DNA of 12,622 nt from Clostridia bacterium (GTDB lineage Bacteria > Bacillota > Clostridia > Christensenellales > Aristaeellaceae): positions 1-12,622 of the forward strand of contig JAFPYA010000235.1 of the NCBI GenBank assembly GCA_017412445.1, read 5' to 3'. The first letter of the stretch is position 1, and the number at the start of each line of letters is the position of its first letter. The translations under genes were made by a program, and so were the position numbers. Positions 1 through 5,640 of this stretch are shown one piece after another. The notes beneath the pieces were generated by a model that was not told where the DNA came from, made no database searches, and was given only the letters and a program-made list of their open reading frames with translations.

Positions 1-1277
1 GCGCCCGCCGCTATCGCCTTTATGCCGCGCCACGCGCTTACGTCGCACTGGCCCTGCGAATTGTCGCCTGCGGCCACCACGCTGCCGTCCGAGCACAGCC
101 CCACCGAGTGGGACGCGCCCGCTGCCACCTGTATCACGCCGAACCACTGCGACGTGCGGCACTGGCCGAAGGAGTCGTCGCCCGCGGCGGTGACCGTGCC
201 GTCCTTTCTCAAAACCAGCGAATGGCGCGCGCCCGCGGCGATGTTCCCCCGCGTTGCGGCCTGCCTGCTGAGCTTGAGCTGCTTAAAGGATTCGTTCATG
301 TTTTCGAGGCCTTCGGCGCTGAAGAGCGGATTTGAGGAAAGCTCCTCGTGCCCCAAAAAGGCGAATATGCGGGGCAGGCGGTTTTCGGCGTCGTCTATCT
401 CGGCAAGCAGGCTTCTGGCGCGCGACTCCTCGCCGTCAAGGTAGGCCTGCACGGCTATCGCGCACAGGCAGTCGGTGTACCTGTCCGTGCTGTCGAGGTA
501 GTCGCCCAGCCGGTAATAAAGCTGCGCCGCCGCGTCGAATTTGCCCTGAGTTACAAGGGAGTTGGCCTCGGCGTAGTCGATGGCGCGCGTTTGCTCTGAG
601 GCCAAAGACGCGTTCCTCACCTCGTCCGTGAGCTGGCGCGCAACGGCGAAGTTGCCCCTGCTTGTCAGCGCGGAGGCGGCCTCTATGCGCGTTTTGTCCA
701 GCGTCGTAGCGCTCAAGCCCTCCTTCTCGGCGCGCCTCATCAATTGAAGCGCGCGCTCCGTGTCGCCTCTTTTTGCGGCCGAGACGGCGCTGCCGGCGTC
801 AAGCGAGGGCTTTATAAGCATGAAAATGCTGGCAAGCAGCAGAAGAAGCACCGCCGCAAGTATCGTGTTTGTGATAATGCTTTGCGCGGGGCCCGTGCGA
901 AAGCGGTCAAACAGGTGCCAAAACTTTTTTACGCCCGAGCCAATAGCGGAAAATACGCGCCTGATGAGCGGCGGCTTCTTTGCGCCGGGACGCGAGGCGG
1001 TATTTCCGCGGGCGGAAGAAACGCTTCTGCCGGAGGAAACGCGCCTTACCTGCGCCGCTTCGCCGCTTTGCGCCCGTTTTCGTACTGTGTCTGCGCCGCC
1101 CGAAGCGCGCGTTTTCGCGCTCGCGGCGCTTTGGGAAGAACGCGCAGCGGGGCGCGCCTGATTGCCGCCTTCGCGCACAGGCCGCCTTTGGTCTGAGCCG
1201 CCTTCAGCGCGGCGATTTACGGTTTTATGCGCGTTTTTTGCCTCAGCGCGCCCATCGATTCTGTCTTTTTCGCTCAT
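1..1277 (-). CDS. Membrane-anchored RCC1-repeat protein (3' end beyond the window)
   Basis: I translated 425 codons from the ATG at 1277; the gene continues past the left edge. A GAGGGG ribosome binding site lies 6 nt upstream. Residues 1-130 are rich in Arg, Lys, Ala, Ser and Gly, with no clear fold. A single hydrophobic segment (about 134-155) follows a basic stretch, so the tail should be cytoplasmic and the rest outside. Residues about 165-340 look like helical TPR-type repeats, including the phrase YYRLGDYLDS common in clostridial surface proteins. From 346 on, the block AAGA-HS-L--DG-V-AAGD-S-GQC recurs every 38 residues (AAG at 347, 385 and 423), which is the pattern of short bacterial RCC1-like repeats that form a beta-propeller. 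Such propellers usually bind proteins or ligands. It starts 10 nt after the DHHW gene stop and is probably co-transcribed with it. The partner and the number of repeats are unknown. Confidence 0.8.
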   Translation of the reverse strand, partial: MSEKDRIDGRAEAKNAHKTVNRRAEGGSDQRRPVREGGNQARPAARSSQSAASAKTRASGGADTVRKRAQSGEAAQVRRVSSGRSVSSARGNTASRPGAKKPPLIRRVFSAIGSGVKKFWHLFDRFRTGPAQSIITNTILAAVLLLLLASIFMLIKPSLDAGSAVSAAKRGDTERALQLMRRAEKEGLSATTLDKTRIEAASALTSRGNFAVARQLTDEVRNASLASEQTRAIDYAEANSLVTQGKFDAAAQLYYRLGDYLDSTDRYTDCLCAIAVQAYLDGEESRARSLLAEIDDAENRLPRIFAFLGHEELSSNPLFSAEGLENMNESFKQLKLSRQAATRGNIAAGARHSLVLRKDGTVTAAGDDSFGQCRTSQWFGVIQVAAGASHSVGLCSDGSVVAAGDNSQGQCDVSAWRGIKAIAAG

Positions 1278-1287
1278 CTAAAGCCCC

Positions 1288-2604
1288 TCAGAAGCCCAAA
1301 TATCTTCTTAAGTATTTTATGGAGTTGTCCTTGCGCAGGTCGTTGGCGGTAGAGGCGACGATGTACACGTCGTCGATGCCGTACTTCGCGATGTTGTCCT
1401 TTATGTAGCCGCCCGCGGCCTTGGTGTCGTAATAGCCGTAGCGGAAGTCGCACATGTGCACCTCGTCGTAGTAGGCTAACAGGTAGGGCGTAAAGGCGTT
1501 GCCGGAGGAATCGCATATCACCAGCGCCTTTCTGCCCGTGTTCGCGCCGCTGACTATCTTGCGCCACGGCTCTCTCGAGCCGTTCATGTAGCTGGTGTAG
1601 GTGGCCACGTCGTATGCCATAAGGCTCAGCTCGTGATCCGTGCCGTTTTTGACCACGTAGGAGTGCACGGGCGTAAGCGGGTACAGTACGTTGAACACGT
1701 CTCTCCTACCGTCATCGTCCACGGCAGAGGACAGTATGGCCTTGTATTTGTACTCGTCGTAGGGTATCACCGGCCAGCCCCTGTCCTGTATCATGGCGGC
1801 GGAAACGATGTAGGCCGCCTCGCCGCTCCAGTGGTGGTCGGTGAAGTAGAACATGGGCGTTTCGCTGCAGACGTAGGGCGCGAGCAGATCCCACGCGCTG
1901 TAGACGTTTATGTTTTTTGCGCCGCCGAGGCTCTGGGTGAGCATGAGCTCGAGGCTCGAGCCCCAGCCGCTGTACACGTCCTGCTGGTCGCGCCAGCGGT
2001 TTGCCTGCGAGGCGAGGGGCACCTGCACGTAGTTTATCACGCCGTCCTCGGGCAGACAGGTCTTCAGGAGCCTGAGCGTCTCGGCGTAGGTGTCCACGTT
2101 GGTCTTGAGATATTCGACTTTGAGCGAGAGGGTGCCGTCGGTCTTTACGTACCACATGTAGCTTTTGCGGCTGTCTATGGGCACCTCGCCCGCGGACATA
2201 GCGGTGTAGGCGATCTCGCCGTCGCCGCCGTCGTCGGTCTCGTCGTCCGCCTGCGCCGCCGCTTCCGCGCCGCCCTCGGCAGCGAGACGCTGCTCCATCT
2301 CCTGGTTCTTCTTCTCAAACGCCTCGTCGCCGCTTATCATGTCAAACGCGTCCAGCATGCTGTTTGCGGCGCTCACGGCACTCTCGCGCCCGATAAAGTT
2401 GTCGCTGAGGAAGTCGTCGAATTCCGAAGTGAACCTGCCTGAGCTCAGCGCGCTCAGGCTTATCTCGGGAAAGCCCTGCAGCATGCGGTTTTCGCTCTCG
2501 GAGGCCGTGGACTGCTTTTCGCTGAACAAAAGCGTGAAAATGCCCAGAAAGCCCAGAAATACCACCTGCGCGACCGCGAGCATGAAGGTCAATTTATGTT
2601 TCAT
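1288..2604 (-). CDS. DHHW-family SGNH-like membrane-anchored protein
   Basis: The product has 438 residues. The N-terminus (about 7-27) is one hydrophobic segment, a signal anchor or uncleaved signal peptide, so the bulk should lie outside the membrane. The phrase SENRMLQGFPEISL (37-50) followed by F-DDFLSDNFIGRE is the usual opening of DHHW proteins. The family motif T-DHHW is at 255-259, and CDSSGNAF (364-371) sits where the AlgJ/AlgX/DltD-like SGNH fold carries its Asp-Ser nucleophile block. Residues about 100-135 are an acidic, Ala/Asp/Gly-rich insert. Relatives are thought to help O-acetylate envelope polymers and often sit beside an MBOAT acyltransferase; none is visible here. GAGGAGG lies 7 nt before the ATG. 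The RCC1 membrane gene follows after 10 nt, which suggests an operon. The family call is secure; the substrate is unknown. Confidence 0.85.
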   Translation of the reverse strand: MKHKLTFMLAVAQVVFLGFLGIFTLLFSEKQSTASESENRMLQGFPEISLSALSSGRFTSEFDDFLSDNFIGRESAVSAANSMLDAFDMISGDEAFEKKNQEMEQRLAAEGGAEAAAQADDETDDGGDGEIAYTAMSAGEVPIDSRKSYMWYVKTDGTLSLKVEYLKTNVDTYAETLRLLKTCLPEDGVINYVQVPLASQANRWRDQQDVYSGWGSSLELMLTQSLGGAKNINVYSAWDLLAPYVCSETPMFYFTDHHWSGEAAYIVSAAMIQDRGWPVIPYDEYKYKAILSSAVDDDGRRDVFNVLYPLTPVHSYVVKNGTDHELSLMAYDVATYTSYMNGSREPWRKIVSGANTGRKALVICDSSGNAFTPYLLAYYDEVHMCDFRYGYYDTKAAGGYIKDNIAKYGIDDVYIVASTANDLRKDNSIKYLRRYLGF

Positions 2605-2760
2605 TGCGGCGCCCTCCTCAAAGCCGGAAGAATATCAACGGCTTGCCGCCGGCATCCTCTGTGAACGCGAGGGACAGCGCCGGGGTCACCGCTGCAAAAA
2701 TATAAAAGGAACGCAAAACCGGAAAACATCATTTTTTTCGCACTCTCCAAACTTTTAAGA

Positions 2761-2804
2761 GGGAAACGAGCCCTTCGCATGCGATGCAAGGCGGCTCTTT
2801 TCCC
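2761..2804 (-). promoter_or_regulatory. 5'-terminal stem-loop of the DHHW mRNA
   Basis: Read on the minus strand, GGGAAA pairs with TTTCCC, GAGCC with GGCTC, and inner CTT and GCAT with ATGC and AAG, closing a CGC loop. That is about 18 base pairs with one mismatch and small bulges. The predicted transcription start, 7 nt after the TATAAT box, falls at or next to the first G of the stem. No U-tract follows directly, so an mRNA-stabilising structure or a protein-binding site is likelier than a terminator. Confidence 0.6.
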
Positions 2805-2810
2805 GTATAG

Positions 2811-2839
2811 ATTATATCACCAAAGCCCCGGCTTGTAAA
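2811..2839 (-). promoter_or_regulatory. Promoter of the DHHW/RCC1 unit
   Basis: On the minus strand TTTACA (2834-2839) and TATAAT (2811-2816) are separated by exactly 17 bp, a near-perfect housekeeping sigma promoter. The start should lie near 2804. The -35 box falls inside a small inverted repeat (CGGCTT-GTA-AAGCCG on the plus strand, 2829-2843) just beyond the end of tmcAL, which might act as a weak terminator of tmcAL. Confidence 0.75.
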
Positions 2840-2862
2840 GCCGCGCCGCCTTCGTCCCTCCT

Positions 2863-4023
2863 TCAGACGTACAGGGTGCCGGCGGTAAATTCGCGGCCTG
2901 CGGCGCGATACTCCGGGTTCGCGCTCATAAGCCCCCACAGGTCGGTGGCGCGGCATTCGGCGAGAAATACGGGGTCGTCCCTGATTAGCCGTGTGCCGCT
3001 TGTGAGCGCGCCGCCTGAGCGCGCCTTGAGCTCCCTGAGCAGAGGCTCTGAGGCGCGGCGCGCGCCCAGCAGGCGCACGTACGGCACCTCTGAGGGCGCC
3101 TGGGGCAATCTCAGCACCGCGTCCATCATTAGCCGCCTGACCCTCGAAAGCGTGTAGCGCTTGCACTTGACCTTAAACAGCGCTTCCTCAAAGGTGCCGC
3201 TTGAGAGCGCGGCCTTTTTTACGCGGTTGATGAGTCCCTCGCTGTCGTCCGGCGAAGAGACCAGACTAACGTCCATATTCCTTAAGGCGTTCAGCATCAG
3301 CGCGTCCAGGCGGTTCATATCGGGCAGACCCTTTGAGGCCTCCCCGGCGTAAGTTTGGGCTATTTCGCTCGGCAGACCCTCTGTCGCCCCGCTCAGGTCG
3401 CCCTTAAGAAGCCTTGCCCTTACGCCCGTTGCGGACAGAAGGCTTGCTTCGTCGTGATACCCGCCCTCGCGGCGCACGGGGCAGATTTCAATTGGCGAGG
3501 AGGCGCGCTCGATTTCGTTTATGTATTCCAGCGCCAACAGAAGGTTCGGCGCGGACAAAAGAGCCTTGAGCGCCGCATCCTCCCCCGCCGCCGCAGAGGA
3601 AAGCGCTTTGGGGTAGCTTTCGCCCCGCGCAAGCGCCTGCTTAAGGGCAGCCCTGTCCGGATTGTTTACGGCAAAGCGCGCCTTTAGGAGCAATTCGGCG
3701 TCGTCGGTTTCGCAGCCGAAGGACAGTACGTCCGCGCCGATTTTGTTCATCACGCCCACACCGCCCCGCGCGAACAATTGCGCCGGGCGCAGGGCGTACA
3801 CCTGCGGCAGCTCGATCACCGCGTCCGCGCCGGCCATCAGCGCCATTTTTACCCGCGCGTACTTGTCGAACACCGCCGCCTCGCCCCTTTGGGTGAACGC
3901 GCCGCCCAGCGCGCACACCACGTAGTCGCACCCGCTCAGCGCCCTCGTCCTTGCGATGTGGTATATGTGCCCCCTGTGCAGGGGGTTGTATTCGGCAATA
4001 ATTCCCGCTATTTTCACATTCAT
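2863..4023 (-). CDS. tmcAL: tRNA(Met) cytidine acetate ligase TmcAL
   Basis: The enzyme uses ATP and acetate to form N4-acetylcytidine at the wobble position of elongator tRNA-Met in Bacillota; older names are YlbM and nucleotidyltransferase family protein. The sequence opens with the family signature GIIAEYNPLHRGH (7-19), whose HRGH is the nucleotidyltransferase HxGH motif. GGAFTQRGE and the phrase DAVIELP follow, as in the family. The end, RATDLWGL--ANPEYR-AGREF, is also typical. From the chosen ATG at 4023 the product is 386 residues, close to but shorter than Bacillus homologues of about 415. Another in-frame ATG at 4035 would add four residues, but it is embedded in a TATAAT promoter box, so I prefer 4023; neither start has a good ribosome binding site. 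It is divergent from tdk. The function is assigned by family. Confidence 0.93.
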   Translation of the reverse strand: MNVKIAGIIAEYNPLHRGHIYHIARTRALSGCDYVVCALGGAFTQRGEAAVFDKYARVKMALMAGADAVIELPQVYALRPAQLFARGGVGVMNKIGADVLSFGCETDDAELLLKARFAVNNPDRAALKQALARGESYPKALSSAAAGEDAALKALLSAPNLLLALEYINEIERASSPIEICPVRREGGYHDEASLLSATGVRARLLKGDLSGATEGLPSEIAQTYAGEASKGLPDMNRLDALMLNALRNMDVSLVSSPDDSEGLINRVKKAALSSGTFEEALFKVKCKRYTLSRVRRLMMDAVLRLPQAPSEVPYVRLLGARRASEPLLRELKARSGGALTSGTRLIRDDPVFLAECRATDLWGLMSANPEYRAAGREFTAGTLYV

Positions 4024-4027
4024 CACC

Positions 4028-4056
4028 TTGCTCATTATAGCTTAAGCGGGTAAAAT
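4028..4056 (+). promoter_or_regulatory. Candidate promoter of tdk
   Basis: TTGCTC (4028-4033) and TAAAAT (4051-4056) are 17 bp apart. The -10 box is good and the -35 box poor (3 of 6). It lies face to face with the tmcAL promoter within the same 35 bp, so polymerases could hinder each other. Confidence 0.5.
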
Positions 4057-4062
4057 AGTAAA
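4034..4062 (-). promoter_or_regulatory. Promoter of tmcAL, overlapping the gene start
   Basis: On the minus strand TTTACT (4057-4062) and TATAAT (4034-4039) are 17 bp apart. The last two bases of the -10 box are the first two of the upstream in-frame ATG (4033-4035), so that codon would not be in the transcript. The predicted start near 4027 leaves only about 4 nt before the ATG at 4023. It interlocks with the opposing tdk promoter. Confidence 0.6.
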
Positions 4063-4102
4063 GTAAAAATCATTAAGGCTTCACTTTAAGGAGACGCTTT
4101 CA

Positions 4103-4663
4103 ATGGCCAAATTGTATTTCCGCTACGGCGCGATGGGCTCTTCAAAGACCGCAAACGCGATAATGGTGCGCTTCAACTATTTGGAGCGCGGACAAAAATG
4201 CATAATACTCAAGCCCCGCATAGAGACGCGGGACGGCGAAAGCACGGTGGCCTCCCGCTCCGGGCTGATCGCCGAGTGCAGCTATATCGAGGACATCGAC
4301 CGCATGGATTTAAGCGGCCTCGACTGCATAATCGTGGACGAGGCGCAGTTCCTCACCAAATCTCAGGTGGAGACGCTTACGCGCATCGTTGACGAGATGA
4401 ACATCCCCGTAATCGCCTACGGCCTGAGGGCCGATTTTAAAGGCGAGCTTTTTGAGGGCAGCAAGTGGCTGCTCGCCTGGGCGGACTCCATCGAGGAGGT
4501 CAAAACCGTGTGCTGGTGCGGCCGCAAGGCCACCTACAACGCCCGCCTCGTAAACGGCCAAGTGGTAAAGCACGGCGAGCAGATAGTGCTTGGCGGCAAC
4601 GAAAGCTACACCGCGCTGTGCCGCAGGCACTGGAAAAGCGGCGAGCTGGCGCCGAAGAAATAG
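4103..4663 (+). CDS. tdk: Thymidine kinase (type II)
   Basis: It phosphorylates thymidine with ATP to dTMP in the salvage pathway, in the cytoplasm. The product has 186 residues, normal for the small TK1-like family. The Walker A loop is GAMGSSKT (9-16). VDEAQFL (78-84) holds the metal-binding Asp and the catalytic Glu80. AYGLRADFKGELFEGS (105-120) is the lasso and substrate-site region. Zinc ligands are C137 and C139 (CWCGRKA) with C173 and H176 (CRRH); this C-x-C plus C-x2-H pattern is, as I recall, that of the E. coli enzyme rather than the C-x2-C of Bacillus. AAGGAG lies 9 nt before the ATG. The gene stands alone, divergent from tmcAL. Confidence in the function is high. Confidence 0.96.
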   Translation: MAKLYFRYGAMGSSKTANAIMVRFNYLERGQKCIILKPRIETRDGESTVASRSGLIAECSYIEDIDRMDLSGLDCIIVDEAQFLTKSQVETLTRIVDEMNIPVIAYGLRADFKGELFEGSKWLLAWADSIEEVKTVCWCGRKATYNARLVNGQVVKHGEQIVLGGNESYTALCRRHWKSGELAPKK

Positions 4664-4720
4664 GCTCACTCCGAAGAAATATGCGTAAGTCGAGTCTCCT
4701 CGTCATTTTTAATAAATTCA

Positions 4721-4743
4721 CAGATTGTATTTCGTACAATCTG
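4721..4743. promoter_or_regulatory. Perfect palindrome, possible operator
   Basis: CAGATTGTA and TACAATCTG are perfect inverted 9-bp arms around TTTCG. No T-run follows, so it is not a standard terminator. Both half-site elements, CACAGATTG and TACAAT, recur at 4805-4813 and 4816-4821, where TACAAT doubles as the proposed -10 box of the flavodoxin-like gene. This suggests a binding site for a dimeric regulator; the regulator is not identified. Confidence 0.5.
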
Positions 4744-4793
4744 CCGTATTATCGTTATTTCAGTTCAGTTTGGATAAATAAATCGAACGCCGA

Positions 4794-4821
4794 TTGAAAC
4801 TTAACACAGATTGGATACAAT
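4794..4821 (+). promoter_or_regulatory. Promoter of the flavodoxin-like gene
   Basis: TTGAAA (4794-4799) and TACAAT (4816-4821) are 16 bp apart; an overlapping TATAAT (4821-4826) is an alternative -10 with a poor -35. The start would lie near 4828-4833, giving a leader of about 35-40 nt. Confidence 0.6.
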
Positions 4822-4867
4822 ATAATTTGGTTTTCGCCAAGATCAAACGAAAGGTGGAATCTAATTA

Positions 4868-5281
4868 ATGAACACAAAGATTTATTATGTCTCGCCAAAG
4901 GGCAGCGCGCTGGCTATCGCCGAGGCAATTTCTCAGGCGACCAAGGCCACAAAGGAAGCGCTGATGCCCGCATACATGCCCGAAAACGTCAGCCTTATGT
5001 TTTTGGGCTGCGAGGGCACCAAGGCCGACGCCACGACGGTAGAGTTTTTGTCTTCGCTTAACAACAAGCGTGTGCGCAACGCCGCCTTATATTCCTGCAA
5101 CCCCAAGCAGGACGAAAGTGCGCTTGCACAGATGAAGGGCATCCTTACCGAAAAAGGCATAAACGTCGTCGCCTGCAAGGCCTTCCCCGGCAAGGGCTTT
5201 TTGAGCGGAAAGCAGCCCGGTGAGAACGACCTCAAGGCCGCCGCCGAGTTTGCGCAGCAGGCCATAGCCGCCATAAAGTAA
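4868..5281 (+). CDS. Small flavodoxin-like protein
   Basis: The product has 137 residues and no signal peptide, so it is cytoplasmic. The opening strand and loop, IYYVSPKGSALAIAEAI (5-21), occupy the place of the flavodoxin phosphate-binding loop, here SPKGSA rather than the classical T-x-T-G-x-T. The middle, FLGCEGTKADATTVEFLSSL followed by a strand AALYSC, and the end, FPGKGFLSGKQPGENDLKAA-EFA, match the layout of short flavodoxin-family proteins, where the last block is usually F-G-F--G-P-E-DL-AA--FA. FMN binding and electron transfer are therefore inferred. AAGGTGG lies about 11 nt before the ATG. It is a single-gene unit with its own promoter and terminator. The redox partner is unknown; a rubredoxin lies further on but is not in an operon with it. 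Confidence 0.7.
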   Translation: MNTKIYYVSPKGSALAIAEAISQATKATKEALMPAYMPENVSLMFLGCEGTKADATTVEFLSSLNNKRVRNAALYSCNPKQDESALAQMKGILTEKGINVVACKAFPGKGFLSGKQPGENDLKAAAEFAQQAIAAIK

Positions 5282-5300
5282 GCCCGCGCAGGCTTTAAGC

Positions 5301-5331
5301 CCTCGGCAAAAGCGCCGAGGACTTGTTTTTT
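5301..5331 (+). terminator. Terminator of the flavodoxin-like gene
   Basis: CCTCGGC (5301-5307) pairs perfectly with GCCGAGG (5314-5320) around AAAAGC, and a T-rich tail with six T in a row follows. It separates this gene from the thrS promoter 13 bp further on. Confidence 0.85.
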
Positions 5332-5343
5332 ACATAAGCGGGC

Positions 5344-5372
5344 TTGACAGAGGTCAAAGTTAGAGCTAAAAT
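5344..5372 (+). promoter_or_regulatory. Promoter of thrS
   Basis: A consensus TTGACA (5344-5349) and TAAAAT (5367-5372) are 17 bp apart. The start is expected near 5379, giving a leader of about 260 nt that contains the T-box. Confidence 0.85.
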
Positions 5373-5378
5373 ACCTTC

Positions 5379-5607
5379 AAATCGCTGATGGGGACATGTG
5401 CGCGCGGGTTCAACGCCCAGAGAAGCTTGCCCAGGCTGAAAGCAAGCCCGTTCGGACCGCGCTTGAATACCACCCCGGAGAGCCCTGTGAACAGGGACGG
5501 CGGGCGCCGTTAAAGCCCAATTGAGCGGCCGCGCATGCGGCAACAAGGGTGGAACCGCGTAATATTACGTCCCTTGCGGGCAAATGTCCGTAAGGGAGTT
5601 TTTTTGC
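5379..5607 (+). promoter_or_regulatory. T-box leader specific for tRNA-Thr
   Basis: The conserved T-box AAGGGTGGAACCGCG is at 5545-5559; its GGTGG-ACCGCG core pairs with the CCA end of uncharged tRNA. Stem I carries the usual AGAGA element (CCAGAGAAGC, about 5418-5427), and GAATACCACCCCGGAGAGC (5465-5483) has the look of the 3' side of the specifier loop, with two overlapping choices of ACC (5469-5471 or 5472-5474), both threonine codons. When tRNA-Thr is uncharged the leader should form the antiterminator and let thrS be read. The exact stem boundaries were not modelled. Confidence 0.92.
5570..5605 (+). terminator. T-box-controlled terminator before thrS
   Basis: From 5570 to 5597 the RNA folds into a 12-bp stem (two G-U pairs) with an AAAT loop, followed one base later by seven T (5599-5605). 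The 5' arm starts 10 nt after the T-box motif, so terminator and antiterminator compete as in known T-box systems. Confidence 0.9.
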
Positions 5608-5640
5608 CCGAGAAAGCAAAAAAAGAAGGAGATACAGACC

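Larger units (their letters stand above)
2605..2862 (-). other. Leader and spacer upstream of the DHHW gene
   Basis: This 258-bp gap holds a promoter (2811-2839), a stem-loop at the predicted transcript start (2761-2804) and about 155 nt of further leader. A 43-codon reading frame (2601-2732) lies in that leader and overlaps the DHHW start codon as ATGA. It is weakly supported: GGAGAG is about 10 nt upstream and a hydrophobic stretch opens it, but the tail is Arg-rich and unlike any protein I know. I do not recognise a named riboswitch. Confidence 0.5.
4664..4867 (+). other. AT-rich spacer between tdk and the flavodoxin-like gene
   Basis: No gene is visible in these 204 bp, which are clearly richer in A+T than the genes around them. 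They hold a 4-bp hairpin (CGAG-TCTC-CTCG, 4691-4702) followed by ATTTTT, at best a weak tdk terminator, then the palindrome at 4721-4743 and the promoter at 4794-4821. An 11-bp direct repeat, CCGAAGAAATA, spans the tdk stop (4652-4662) and recurs at 4671-4681. Confidence 0.6.

Noticed and set aside
1..243. A DNA repeat array such as CRISPR at the left edge
   Set aside because: The periodic similarity is at the protein level, in frame, with a 114-bp unit of coding sequence and no spacer structure.
22..1408. Several plus-strand open frames of 75-150 codons over the RCC1 gene
   Set aside because: They overlap each other and lie opposite a clear coding sequence with a transmembrane helix and regular repeats; their composition follows from G+C-rich codons.
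1633..2442. A 269-codon open frame on the plus strand inside the DHHW gene
   Set aside because: It is the complement of the DHHW coding sequence, low in complexity, and has no ribosome binding site or family motif.
5584..5640. N-terminal extension of ThrRS from an ATG at 5584
   Set aside because: That ATG lies in the terminator loop, has no ribosome binding site and yields no TGS-like sequence; AAGGAG places the start at 5641.
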